DNA of 64,000 bases, taken from assembly GCA_037903355.1 (NCBI GenBank), contig JBAJFE010000012.1, positions 372,001 to 436,000 on the forward strand. Direction: 5' to 3'. The notes beneath the pieces were generated by a model that searched no databases, was not told the DNA's origin, and was given only the letters and a program-made list of their open reading frames with translations. Both the position numbers and the translations under genes were made by a program. How positions within the stretch are numbered: the first letter of the stretch is position 1; every line of letters starts with the position of its first letter. The DNA is from Trichuris trichiura. Taxonomy: Eukaryota; Nematoda; Enoplea; Trichinellida; Trichuridae. Positions 1-11,890 of the stretch are shown piece after piece.

Positions 1-63
1 TGCAGCATGCGTATAGCGCTCAGCGATCAGGGTGTTATTACCCGATCTTCAATAAACTCTCAG

Positions 64-2687
64 AATTCTGTGGAAGTAGTGCGCAACAGTAGCGTGCAAA
101 ACAGTTCAGGCGACCCTTGCAACCGCTGTCGCAAAATGTTCTTCAGAAAGCGATTCAGACAGGGGTAAAAATTTGAACAGAAACTTTGACAAGCTTTTCT
201 TGAACTTGTTTTGGGTGCGTTGCAGACGGTGCCAAGTATATCAATGCGTTGGACAGCTTCGGCGCTGTTGGACAGAGAAGTCACTGCCTGCTGATTTTTC
301 CAAGTTAGACGCGGCTATGAAACAGGGATTGCTGGCGGAGTATCGTATGTTCCTTTTTCTGTTGTCTTTTTGATTTCCTCTTTGAAACAAGACTCTTCTT
401 CAGGCCTGAATCCGGATTCCTTTACCTCGTGTTTCAACTGTATTAAGAGGATAAAACAGAAAATAAACAATTTTTTGAATTTGTACAATGACGAAGTCAA
501 TGATGATGAGCCATATTCATCCGCCATCAGCTGCTTTACTGAGGAGGAACAGCGCATGCTAAGAGATGGTTTGAACGGTTCGCAAAATTGCTTTTATCTA
601 TTCGAAATTTTTAATTCAGTCTTATTCTCTGGTTGTTGCTCCTCGTGGGACGAAGTGGCCAATCAAATACCGAACAAAAGTGCAAAAGAATGCAGACGAT
701 ACGCAAACGAAAATAAGTCGGTGATCTTTGATTGTACTTTGCTAAAAAGTGCTGTCGAGGTAATAGGAAAGCTTGTCGGTTTTCTATTGTTGAATATTGG
801 AGTTCCATTTTTAGTCCGTCCATGAACATGCAGAAAATAACGGAGGAGAGGGGAATGGTTCAGAAACAATTGGTCTGAACTTTTTAGCCTTTTTAACGCG
901 CTATTATTATTCGGAGTTTCATTTAGGTGCTCCGTCAGAGAATACTACCACTACAAGTGCGAAGAATGCCGAACCTGTAGCTGTGCAGCCGCCGTATACC
1001 TGTCTTAGGGCAGTTCTCAATGCCATTAGCTCAGTTGAGCCTGTCACTACCTCTGAAGAAGCGCCATGTCAAGGCGTGGAACCTTCTAGTAATCGTACTA
1101 GTCAAAATCAGGGAACCACTACTAGTGCGAAGAATGCTGAAACTGTAATTGTGCAGCCGAAGGATACCTGTGTTAGGGCAGTTCTCGCTGCTATTAGCAC
1201 AGTTGAGCCTATGGTTACCTCCGAAGAAGCACCTCGTCAACGTGTGGAACCTTCCGGTAATCACAGGAGTCCCATACTGTGCACTACTAGTAGTGCGAAG
1301 AATGCCGAACCTGTAATTGTGCAGCCGAAGGGTACCTGTGTTAGGGCAGTTCTCAATGCTGTTAGCACAGCTGAGCCTATGATTGCCACCGAAAAAGCAC
1401 CTCGTCAACCTGTGGAACCTTCCGGTAATCGTACGAGCCCAAAGCCATCCCGGAATATCAAATTTGCATTCCACCCTTCTCCGTGCGCCAAGTTGCAAGA
1501 AGAAGCAATGGCTAGTACGTCCGCCGTGACAAAACAAAACACAGATTCCAGAAGATCAACTGATGCCTCGTTTGCGTTACCAAAAGATGTTGGCTCCAAC
1601 GGTGTTGCCGCTTTATTGGAGAATGCAAGCGTAGGCCGCCAAAGTGCGGTTATGTCAACAAGCCCGTCGGAAGTGGAATCAAGTTCATTCAATGCCCGCC
1701 CTTTATTAGGCGGATGCTCAAGCATTTCTTCCGAAACGGGATCGGGCGTACACTTGAACAATTCGAATTATCTGAACAATTTTGCTACACTGCCCATTGT
1801 GCCTCTTTCGTTTGGTCCAGGGCACTCAGTGAACGATTTGTATGCAAGCGGAATATCGTCAACGACCAGTGGCGCCTTCAGAGGGCAGCCGATCGACCTT
1901 GGAAGACCCAGGCCTACACCCATCGGTAATAGTGATGACGTAATCGCTGGCCTTCCTCTTATAGTTGAATATGTTTTCAGCGGAATGCTTGTACTCAAAT
2001 CTGTGTTCACCTGGAGTGAACGGCAGTAGGCAGTATTCTATTGATTCTACGTTCGGTAGGCAGCAGCGTCTGGAACCTGGAACTTCGGCAAGCGCACATT
2101 CGAACGTAGTTCCCCGGGCAGACCACCGGAAGAGACTTGTTCAAAGATCACGCATGGAGAGGATAAATCCAAAAAGGATTCGCAGCAGAGGCTCTGCCTC
2201 TGTTCCAACTGTTAGCGCTGCATACGCTGGCACTGGTCAGAATAATGTCAGTGCGTCTTTTGCGAACAGTGCATATCAGTCTCCCAGCGGCCTTGCACTC
2301 AACCCTTTGTCGCCACTTTTGCAGTATATGTACTTTGCCGGGTACCAAGCTGGAGGTGCAAACAGCTTGATTAATCAGTCTAATTTGAATGGATATGGTG
2401 CAAGTCCATTTTACGCTGCTGGCAACAATTATCATCAAACCGTCCAAAATAGTCTATTGCAATATGTCGGCTATCCATTGTACATTCGCAATGTTAATCC
2501 CCCCCAGTATGTTATGGGCAGCATATCTAATCGAAGGATAACCGAAAGGCAAGAACCCGCCATTCCTGCCACTTGTGGAACGTCTTCAGTCGTTGCCAGT
2601 TCATCGAGTAATGGCTCTAACCGCGGGAAAACAAAAGTGGAACAAGTGTTCACCTTTCTGGATTGCTCAGACGACGAAAGTTTGTGA
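64..2687 (+). CDS. NCoR/SMRT (GEI-8)-like SANT-domain corepressor, 5' end outside window
   Basis: I read exons at about 64-164, 226-344, 392 (or 404)-568, 620-720, 815-857, 927-1925 and 1981-2687, all with GT-AG borders and matching phases, giving roughly 745 residues. An N-terminal Cys-rich stretch (starting CNRC) is followed by a SANT/Myb-like domain starting FTEEEQ and including WDEVANQIP and AKECRRYANE. Removing the intron 569-619 gives it almost the length of the second SANT domain of NCoR, SMRT and RCOR proteins. After it come three tandem 56-residue repeats (about 937-1440), then a Ser/Thr-, Asn- and Tyr-rich low-complexity region. The end, FLDCSDDESL, recalls the acidic LSDSDD tail of NCoR1. 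NCoR proteins bridge nuclear receptors and HDAC3 in the nucleus. The SANT call is solid. Membership in NCoR rather than another SANT family (RCOR, MIER) is inference. The start and first SANT domain would lie upstream of base 1. Confidence 0.5.
937..1440 (+). repeat. three tandem 168-bp coding repeats
   Basis: The coding segment beginning GCGAAGAATGC recurs at 959, 1127 and 1295, a spacing of exactly 168 bp each time, so the unit is 56 codons. Each unit carries SAKNAE, VQP, TC(L/V)RAVL(N/A)A(I/V)S, VEP or AEP, EKAP or EEAP, and VEPS. The units are similar but not identical, so the duplication is not very recent. The frame is kept throughout. Confidence 0.9.
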
Positions 2688-4235
2688 TGTGCATGTTGGC
2701 GGTACCAACGGGGCATCGTTCGAATTTTGCCTTCACTGTATTCCGAGCGAGTTACTGTTAGTCAGCAAGAACACCAGTGAGCATTTTTTATCTGATGAAA
2801 CTTGATTCGTGTGCAAATTTGCTTACGTTTTCTCATTCTTTATTTACATTCTTAAAATACTCGTTATTTTTCACATCTCGCACGAATCACTGACATTTTT
2901 AATATTGTGCACTTTTCACTTAGTAAATATTTATACGCTTTTCTCTTGCGTAGGTACGTGTAATTCGTTGGGAATACCTTCTATGAGCGTAGGGACTTCA
3001 GCTCACTCAAAAACCCATTGCTATGCTGACGGAAGGGATGCTTTCAGAGCTGACCAGTTACCACATTTTTTGCCTTTGTTTGCTATGAACAATGACTCGT
3101 AGAATAGCAGCTCGGTCTACGATTTTCTACACTGCTCGCGTCCCACCTTTGCCTTCAGATAGCTAACAATTATAAGGATAATGAGAAATCACTGAACAAC
3201 CAGCTGAGCTTTTGGCGAGTTCTGTTACATTGCAATCGTGAGCTTCTTAATGCCTGTTGCAGAACCAGTTCCAGCATAAAGTTCCCGACATATTTACTCA
3301 CTTTTTTACATGTTGCCTAAGCGTTATGGAGCAAGTTTTTATCATCCCTAGCTTTCGGGATTGCTCTTCTCCCATCGTCGGCGAGAAACGGAAACGTTCA
3401 GATGTTAAAGTTGGGTAAGAAACTTTTTAGCCGATCGATAATAAAACCTAGCAACGGTCAAAGTTGTGGAAAAAAGTAAAGATGTTTCCAAAGATGACTG
3501 TTGTTCAACTTTACGTTATTGTGACAACGAGCATCATCTTAGACAGCTAGTAGTAACAGTCCGTTCTTTTTATTGACTTTTGTTCATCATTGTCAGTTAA
3601 GTTTGGTATTGTATCGCATAAGTAACGCTTATGCAACTTTTAATGAAGTGACGCTTGATGCCCAGCGCAATATTTTGCTGCAGGCTGCTTGAAGTGCTAC
3701 TAGGCTTGTTAATTTACCGTAGACACCTAAATCGCTTTGTACAAGACTATAGTAAGATTAAGTAGTGGTGACCAACTGTCGTAACCTACGAAAGAATTAT
3801 TCAGCCTATCTTTTGCATTGCTTATCGTGTAAAATTTTGCAAGCACTCTTTAAATTTTTGGAGTAATGTGTTCCATGCTTTCACATTCTATGATGTTAAA
3901 TAATCGTACTTCCGGTATACATTACAGGCAGTGTATGAAATGAGGCATTGCATAGAGTAAGAAGACAATTTATAGCATGCCCATAATGTGATGTAATCTG
4001 TGCAGCACTTAATATTTTGCACATTTCAAACAATATACTCCTGCGGGTGTCACCACTGTAGGTTCGAGGAGACGTGTATGACAGGACCCTCAACGTCTGC
4101 ACTAAAAAGATGTGGTTCACAAAAGCCTAAAGAATCCTTGGCGTTCTGTACAATGTTTTAGAAAAATATAAAGTGTATTAAAATGAACACGTTTCATGCT
4201 TTGCCTGTATAAACTGCCTATGTATTTAATGGGTT
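2688..4235. other. intergenic, no supported gene
   Basis: Only short open frames are present, the longest being a 97-codon run ending at 3102 with a hydrophobic AT-rich start and no recognisable family. I see no RNA gene or transposon here. Confidence 0.6.
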
Positions 4236-4239
4236 TGGT

Positions 4240-5012
4240 TTCATTGCCGAACGGTCAGCTGCCAAAAGGTCAGTTGCCGAACGGTCATTTGCCTGAGCTA
4301 TTACTTGCCTGAAGGATTAAGCATGCAATAACTTCCGTTTAACGAAATTTTAAAGCATGGCGCGCTAGCATTATTACGATGAGATTATTTATTATGAGAA
4401 TACGAAAATGCAAGCCTGTGGACGCAAGAATGTTTTTGTGCTGTCGCATGACCAGTAGTAACGATTTCCAGAGCATCTATCCTTCACGAACAAGTATCCT
4501 CGCGCACTTAGCTTATCGCCACCTCTCGCAGAACGAACTGTCTCACAGATTTCTTCATACTCATAAACAAAAAACGGCAATGAACTTGCGCAAATCAGCT
4601 ACAGCAGCAAATGATTACCCTCAGCAAGCCATTCGTTTTTATATAAGCACGTTCTGAACCTAAACGGTCATTTGAGACAAATAGCTGATTCCTGGAATTG
4701 CATTTTCCAGGGAATTACATTTCCGAGAACTAGCTAATAGTTACCCTCAGCAAGCCATACCTATATATGTGTGCACGTTCTGAACCCTAAACGAACATTT
4801 GAGGCAAATAGCCATTCCGGAAATGAATTTCCGGCAAATGACCATTCGGATAAACAAACGTCCGGCAGACGTACCTTCAGGCTAATGATCGTTCGGCAAC
4901 TGACCATTCAGGCAAGTGACCTATCCGGCAAGCGACCGTTCAGGCTAATGACCGTTCGGCAAATGACCATCCGGCAAATAACCGTAGGGGAAATGAACGT
5001 CTCCCGTATTTT
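4240..5012. repeat. element with inverted minisatellite arrays at its two ends
   Basis: Around 4244-4305 a unit of about 16-18 bp (TTGCCGAACGGTCAGC and variants) repeats. Around 4800-4995 the reverse complement (GTTCGGCAAATGACC and variants) repeats about ten times. Between them, TTACCCTCAGCAAGCCAT recurs at 4615 and 4741, with similar downstream sequence for about 80 bp (a direct repeat offset by 126 bp). Opposite-facing arrays flanking a unique centre resemble the subterminal repeats of a non-autonomous DNA transposon or foldback element. No target-site duplication was identified. Confidence 0.6.
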
Positions 5013-5179
5013 ATAAACTGCCTGCGCTGCATACACTGCCTGTAGTTTGTATGTGTGTATACAGTCGGCCCTCATTATCCGCAGCCTCGTTATCTACTGA
5101 TTCTATGCGACGCGGTTTGTCCGGCGTAACATAGCGACGGCATCTTTTACACGGCAGTACACGAGATAAAGCCTAGAAC

Positions 5180-5440
5180 AGTCAGTGGTTGCTGGAAGCG
5201 TTTGTGGGAAGGCGCAGTGAGTGAATGTGAGGACTTAGGTGCCATCAATGAGGGGGTTATAGACATAGTGAATATTGTCAAGGAATTGGGAGGTGAAGGT
5301 TTTTCTGACATGATAGAAGATGATATCAGGTAGCACATAAAAGACTGTGGAGAACCGTTCACTAAAGAATGACTCGAGGAACTGATGCAACCACCTACGG
5401 GCAGCGGCGACGTTATGGAAGATATAGAAGCTTAAACACC
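5180..5440 (+). pseudogene. Tigger/pogo-type transposase C-terminal remnant
   Basis: One frame from 5180 reads TVSGCWKRLW, then ECEDLGAINEGVIDIVNIVK and LGGEGFSDMIEDDI. This is the pattern of Tigger-family (JRK/TIGD-related) transposases after the DDE domain (CWKKLW ... GGEGF.DM.E.D). The frame then hits stops at about 5330, 5371 and 5434, so the gene is dead. The catalytic DDE part is not visible upstream. The element could only have moved with transposase supplied elsewhere. Confidence 0.8.
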
Positions 5441-5624
5441 CTCGGATTGAACGCTCCAAAAGCTTGCCAGTATTTTCCGGCAAGCGCAAATCCTAAAGGA
5501 TATAATTGCTGACTATGATACATCCATGGAACGTAGCAGCATGATTATATGAGGAATAACGGTTTCGTTGGAGCCGCTACAAGATTTATTCGATGAAGCG
5601 AAGAAAAGGGAGAAATAGCTTCCT

Positions 5625-5843
5625 GAAGATATGATGTCTTGGTACAGGACTATTAGTTTTCATAATGAAGTGTCTTTATTAAGGAGTGAATGTCCCGTTA
5701 TATGTACAATAACCTTTAATCTCCGGAGCTTTTTATGACCGCTGAAGACGGGTCACGATTGACCCGAAAGCTCTGGAGATAAAAGGTTGTTGTACATATA
5801 ACGGGACATTCATTTCCTAATAAAGACACTTCGTTATGAAAAC
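5625..5843 (+). mobile_element. foldback element A, nested in the Tigger relic
   Basis: The element begins near GAAGATATGATGTCTTGGTA and contains inverted arms that start at TTTTCATAATGAAG on the left and are mirrored at CTTCGTTATGAAAA on the right. It is flanked by AGCTTCCT at 5617-5624 and 5844-5851, an 8-bp target duplication that extends to 12 bp with one mismatch. The apex carries a hammerhead-like core at 5739-5776. The right arm ends with TAATAAAGACA. Confidence 0.8.
5739..5776 (+). ncRNA. hammerhead-like ribozyme core (element A)
   Basis: CCG-CTGAAGA-C is followed by GGGTC...GACCC (stem II), then GAAA-GCT-C and TGG. This matches the hammerhead order CUGANGA, stem II, GAAA, short AGCU stem III, UH cleavage position. 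It deviates in having one extra C before stem II and a two-base-pair stem III that could pair only between two copies. Activity is inferred, not shown. Confidence 0.45.
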
Positions 5844-6488
5844 AGCTTCCTATAACAATGTTTTTAAATAAAACTCCGGCAGCTGCGGAGCCTAACATTT
5901 TAAGGCGAGAAGTTTTGCTACTACCAAGTTCAAGAAACCGTAGGACTGGCCGGTCTCCAGGAGATCTACGCCCACCTACAGAAAGTGGGTAAATTGATTC
6001 ATGATGCCCCAAACATTTCTGCCGCAGACATTTTGCTCTATGTTGATGTGTTCTGTGTGATGTTCACTATTTCTGCTTAAGTGCGCCTATGTATTTTATA
6101 TTTCCCCTGCTCTGTACCCATTCCGCGCTCCAGTACATCGCTTAGCTCATTAAAGCAATGCGATTCCCACTAGTTTAGAGAAAAAGAATCTTACTTTCAT
6201 CCTTTCTTGTATCTAATGGCCTGGACTCTGATGGCTAACCCTATTGGACAAGCGCAGTCTCATTGATGTCATTATCTCGCAGCTAGATTCCGTAGTACCT
6301 AGATTCGAAGGATCACTAGGCATGATAACCGTTCCGGAAGGAAGTAAAGGGGAAAGGACGAGATACGCGGCCAGAATATAAGCAATGTGGCTTTTTTCAT
6401 AGCGTATCCTATATCACACGGATTTGGCTTAACGCGGTGAAACGCTCAAAATTTTGGGCGAACTAACGGCAGATAACGAGGGCCGACT

Positions 6489-8940
6489 ACATGTATTTGA
6501 ATTTGGAATATTAAATCTGCGGTTGATTGAGCTGGGACGTGGAGGACCCATTGTTCGAACGGATCAACTAGCGCAGCACATTAACGTGAGGAAAAATTCT
6601 GGCTTGTAAATTACTGAAGGTTCTGTCTGTCATTAGAGTGATGATTTAGATTCCAGAGATAGTGTTCTGAGATAGTATGATGATGAAAGGTACCGAGTCA
6701 TTGGTAACTGATCACCCGTAGATCGCACGGTTTACGTTAACTCTAAAAACTGAACAGCTAAATAATAGGTTTGCTGGTGTTCTTTTTAATGTTGGATAAA
6801 TAATCAAAATTTTTAGACGACTTGTTCTACCGCCTTTTAACAGAGTGTACTATTAATATTGAATTTTAAACTTCTTCATAGGCAGTACCAATTTTCAAGT
6901 TTGCATCGCGTACAAGATATTCTACAACTCTGCAAATCAAGAAAACGTTTAAGTATTACTTGAAAAACATCAAACGAGCTAATGCTTTCGCAAGGTATGC
7001 TAAGCTGTTTGAATTCCTAGTCTGACTACGCAGGCTTCTGATCATGTGCCAAGATTCTTTTCAAATTAAGTATCTGATCTGTCACAAAGAAATAAACCTT
7101 TGCTTAGACGATGACTACAAATTCATTGCGCAACGTCCTGTAAAATCAAGGTACGCGCATTTGGTGTTAAATCTGCTGCAGACATCTTGGGGAGATCTGG
7201 TTGGTAAATAGGCTGTTCATAGAATCACTGTTTCATACACGCAGAGGATGAGTGAGAAGACTTGACGCTGAAGGAGCCTTCATTGAGCAAGCCTAAAGCG
7301 CTGGAATGTTTGGGATATCTATTAATAGTATGTCTGATTTGCAAGTTCAAATGTTTTTTTGAATCGTAACGCAGTTCACGAAGTCTATGAGCAAATTAGA
7401 TTTGAGGAATTGCTTGAGGAAATAGCCCACGTTGCACTTACAAATTTCAGCTTATTTTTCCTGACATTCTCGCAATACTTTATAGCCGGCAAATTTACCT
7501 AAGAGCTTGTTGTATCAGTGAAAAGCTGTTACTAAGATCGTTTTCATATAGTAGGTGGAAAAAGCAGTATTCGTCACAGTCACGTTGATATTAAAATAAA
7601 TAACGAAAAATAATCTTTAGAGAGGGATTTTGCGCACTTTCAAAAATACGTTTACTTGAAATGGTTTAGCGCCACAGTTCTGAACGTGGTAAATTCAGGA
7701 AGGTTCAGGTCATGAATTGGAAGAGATTTCGAAAGGCAGAAGAGCTGAATAGTGTCCAAATCCTGAAAACTTGTAAAACTGAATATTTTAAAACACAGTA
7801 CGTCTAAATACCGAAAGGTATTTAGATATATTGTGTTTTAAACTATTCAGTAAAAAATATCGAAAGGGGCTTCAATTAGAGGGGTCAAAGCTTCGAATGG
7901 GCTGAAATGTTAAAATTTTAAATCAGTTGCAACTGCAATACCGTTATAAGGCAACCGTCACAGCAGGGCTCCTCTCCCTCATGTTGCCAACTTTCAGGGT
8001 CATGACCCTACCCATGGTAATGTAGGCTTGCGTGTCAAGCATCCTGTGCAGTATACTTTTCATTTTCTGACGTTTTAAGGTAACTTAAACTTCCTGGCAT
8101 ATTTTCACGTTCACTAATGAGTTTGCCAGTAGGTATAAGGCTTGTTTGCCTCTTAGCAGCTATTTGGTTTCGTTTCAGATACGCTTGTTCTGTTCTCAGC
8201 TATCACCAAAAAATCCATTAAAACAAGTAACTCGCTTGAACAAACTGATCAATCCATGCATGACAATTTGCATGGTTGTTTTCTGCACGCAAATGGTAAT
8301 CAGTGACCGTGAATCGATTTTCCATAAGTCCTTGTTAAAAAATGCAAAAATTGTCCCGATAAAGTTACCTCTTTCAATAGGTTCACTCGAACAGCACGAC
8401 ACTGCTTGTGCTTTAAAATTATTTTTACGCTAAAAATTGCCGCTGATCGGACGGCGATGAAACAGCATCATATCCGTAGGCGGTGTTTAGTTCAAAATTA
8501 GTTGAACTGCAGTGAAATTACAGAAGCATCAGTATTTCCACGCTCGGAGGTATGTCTGGGTAGTAAGTGTCTGCGCGAGCAAAATCTATTAAGACTCGTC
8601 CAGTAAAACTCGTGTCTATTCACATATTTAGGAAACGCTGCTTCTTATGTTCATTCATTTATCGCAGTGATCAAAATGCTACCCTTCTCAGTAGGTTTTA
8701 TATGTGCTTTAGTTCCATCTACGACTCCCAGTATTTTGCGGAGATAAACAAAAAAGCATATCGAACTCTCCTTTTAACTAGGTGCATTTTACTTACTTAA
8801 TGAGAAGGATGAGCATTAGAAACTGCCAGTTGTGTTGTCGCATCCGTGGTTTCACACCTTCGCACGGTCTTTCGAACTTTCAACAGGCAGTAAAAAGGAG
8901 AAGTAAACTGGTCGTACATGTTTACGGCTTCAAAACTTAT
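6489..8940. other. intergenic, AT-rich, no supported gene
   Basis: No open frame here has recognisable protein features; a 95-codon frame at 8146-8433 matches nothing I know. The one structured site is the hairpin at 7780-7849. Confidence 0.55.
7780..7849. repeat. 33-bp imperfect inverted repeat with GAAA loop
   Basis: Left arm 7780-7812 and right arm 7817-7849 pair over 33 positions with about five mismatches. The GAAA loop is closed by TACC/GGTA. No core motif of the larger foldback family is present. Confidence 0.7.
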
Positions 8941-8951
8941 AATACTAACAG

Positions 8952-9570
8952 CCCTTCTTATCAGCGGATTCGATACAACGCGGTTTGTCCGGTGCAAATA
9001 ATGACATCATTTTTTAAATAAGACTGACGCATTACTGCTGAACCTGACTCACATTCTGCTGTTTTTGTATTCCTGTTCTAGCAACGATTGCATCTTCTAA
9101 CCCGTGGGAGGATACGTTTGTTCATCTGCATATTTTTTGGGAACTTACCCAACGCTGAGTCACCTTTATTAGTCTGCTATGTGCCTGTCCTTTCATGTTT
9201 TGCAGCTTGTCCTCCTGCCTCAGCATAATGCGTGTGAGGAAAAAGAAACGAAATGGTTGCTTCAGCTTCAATCATGTTTATAGTTCAAGCACTTCCCATT
9301 TATTCAATGTTCTAAACGCCTATCAGCTGAATGAGGCGAAGCAGTTTTGCTTTGTCTTGTTACGTAATGATCTACAATGACTCCCTCAATACCGAACATG
9401 TCCAGGCTTTTCGCTGTCATTGTGGTGTATTAATACTTTGCACTGATAATTTATTGGGCAAGAAAATAATCCAAAGATAATTTGAAGAATAATGGACGAA
9501 ACATGTAAGCTGAATAAAAACTAAAGGTCTTCGACTAAAGCTCAGGACGAATTAACCGCCGATAACGAGA
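8952..9570 (+). mobile_element. second, deleted copy of the Tigger-like element
   Basis: ACGCGGTTTGTCCGG at about 8979 and its flanks match the 5' part of the 5.06-kb element. AGGACGAATTAACCGCCGAT then AACGAG at about 9545-9566 matches that element's 3' part. The outer terminal repeats are mostly lost, and no transposase frame is left between them. Confidence 0.5.
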
Positions 9571-10459
9571 AACGATGGTATAGTAATAACGCTTACGTTG
9601 TAGTAACTGTTCTCTTTTATTATTAATTGTTACTGTTTACCAGTTTCTGCGCTGAACTTGGAGTTAACTGACCTTCCCACAAGCACATGCAACAAGTAAA
9701 AGGTGGCTCATGTTAGGCTTTTGTATTATTATCTGTAAAAATTCGTTGAATGCTTAGCAGCAAACGCAGCAGATCGCTTGTAATGTTATAAATGCGACAG
9801 CAGGGAACAAGACGACCTGCAAAATAATATATGCCTTCCATTCGGCTGACTGTAAGTCTTCATCTTTTCTGTTCTGGTTTTACTGCTACCCTGAGCGTTA
9901 GTACAATAAATCAATAAAAACCTGTCGTCACCCTTTGATACCATTTCTACAGTGAATTTGGTTTGCTTTAATTGCTTGGACTGTTTGGAAAACAAAATCC
10001 CTGCAGCCTGCTTGTGTAAGACCATTAGCTCGGTATGCTGCATTCTTTCTTATCTTGCTGTTTGTTATCTTAGCTAAATTATTCACAACGTCAGCCTCTT
10101 TCTTAGCTGCTTTTAAGATGGTAGGAGAAATAATGTATGAAGCCAAGTTAAGTTTGTTGATACAGCCCGTAAGCCTCGTCAAAGACATTATTTTAAACAC
10201 ATAAAATGTCACGTTAGGCGCAGTAGACTTGAAACAAACATATTTTACTCAAAACGCAAAACAACATGCGCATGACGGTCATCGCCTCTATACTCCTTGT
10301 AAAAGTAACCTAAGGAGCGCAATTCTTTTGAAGCATGTTAAAGAATGAATAATCAAATGACGGGTTTTCCAACGGAAAAAATTGAAAACGTGGTGCTAGT
10401 ATCAAGGGCGTACACACTTATAATTCAATGTTCGTTAGCACTGAGGGCAAAAAAAGTGT

Positions 10460-10461
<2 letters not shown>
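9571..10461. other. intergenic, no supported gene
   Basis: Overlapping minus-strand frames of 85 and 94 codons (9786-10043 and 9928-10212) show no splice context or family features I can name. They are left uncalled. Confidence 0.5.

Positions 10462-10556
<95 letters not shown>
10462..10556. repeat. AAT/TAA trinucleotide microsatellite
   Basis: About 31 uninterrupted TAA repeats. The poly-isoleucine frame through it is an artefact. Confidence 0.99.
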
Positions 10557-10557
<1 letters not shown>

Positions 10558-11890
10558 AGTTATCGTCAAATGTTTATATATATTCAGCTGTGCTCAGTCA
10601 CGAGAAAATACTTTCCGCTAACATCTTAGCAGCAACTGACCATAAGTTCCAATAATATCTTTCACGTAGAAAACACTTTCTACTCGATGTCGAATGCATT
10701 AATTTTGCAACCACTTTAAAACCACAAAAGCTACGAGAATTGCATTATTCGTTCAAACAGAATTCGAAATTTTGGAAGTCTCAGGCGACCTAACCTGATA
10801 ATACTAATATCTTCCAACCGGGTCAGTCGCTACGTAACGGATGGACTTGCATACTTATAATAATAATTTCAAACTGATGCGTATTTTGCAAAATTGAATA
10901 AAAGAAGTGATAACCGCATCGTTTAATCGGGTGTAATTACACGCCAATTAAGGTCAGACGTTTCCAATACTCTCCGGAAAGTTGGTGCCTAAACGCCGTA
11001 CCATTTAACAGGATGGTACTCTGAAGGAAAGCGGTTAACTGCGATACGGAAATACCGACATCCCGAACGACTGATAGCAATTAGCGACAATTTCTTCTGA
11101 AAGGTCGTTTACATCTGATCTCGGTCTGATGGCACGGAAATGAAACACCAATGTTCTGCTCTGTGGGCGGAAAAGTTTATGGTCACGAGGAAAATGAGCA
11201 GCGTAGATTGAATGTCTTCAAATCGATCATTAACAAAAATAGCCATTTCAAGTTTGAATAGTACACGTATCGTTTTCTTAATCACGTCCACCAAAGTGAA
11301 ACTAGCTGCTTATTGACTAACTTTTTAAGTAAAGCTAAGCAAAGGTATCACGCCAGATTTGGACACGGCTGCTCATAGACGCCATTAGTTTTTTTTGAAA
11401 CGCCCACCATGCTCAGGCTAAAATAAACTAACGTTAATGGAAAGATTCTAAACTTAACAACAATAAGACTGCAATCAAGTTTTGTAAACGATGCTGACAA
11501 AATGATATGGTTACTCGATTCAAGCAAATGACGCAAATGGTTGCACGGAATAAATAAAATAACTTCGGACATTCTGGCAGAACACCGAACGTCTTCTGTT
11601 TCTCGTTCACAGTTTCCAGCTGTCCATTGATTTCGTTCGCAAAACGAATCAGTGAAACTTGAGATATATTCAATCCACAATTTCAGAAAGGCTATCAGAC
11701 CGGCCACATCCTATTTTTACTGGGGTCTCTCGCAATCAACCGACACAGGCGAACTATCATCGGACTTGTCACTCAGTCGAGCTGTCGGCAGTGGTGCGGT
11801 AAGGTTGCATTATTGTTCAGTAGGTAACATCTGTTGTACTCGTCGTCACTTTCTTTGCTCCTCTGCAGTTGCAAACAAGATTGGAAAGAC
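10557..11890. other. intergenic upstream of the luqin gene
   Basis: A 119-codon minus frame at 11348-11707 overlaps other frames and has no recognisable domain. The last few hundred bases probably include the promoter and 5' UTR of the neuropeptide gene at 11891, but no specific element is identifiable. Confidence 0.5.

Larger units (their letters stand above)
5062..6488 (+). mobile_element. decayed Tigger/pogo-type DNA transposon
   Basis: The left end, CAGTCGGCCCTCATTATCCG, follows a TA. The right end near 6470-6488 is its near reverse complement (GATAACGAGGGCCGACT). CAGTCGGCCCTC-type termini and TA targets are typical of Tigger/pogo elements. A transposase relic lies at 5180-5440, and a foldback element is nested at 5625-5843. 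The right TA copy is not clean, perhaps because of a small deletion at the border. Confidence 0.8.

Noticed and set aside
1031..1537. 168-codon minus frame over the 168-bp repeats
   Set aside because: Caused by the codon pattern of the repeats; the plus frame continues through spliced exons with a SANT domain.
10428..10655. 75-codon frame with a poly-isoleucine run
   Set aside because: Translation of the TAA/AAT microsatellite.
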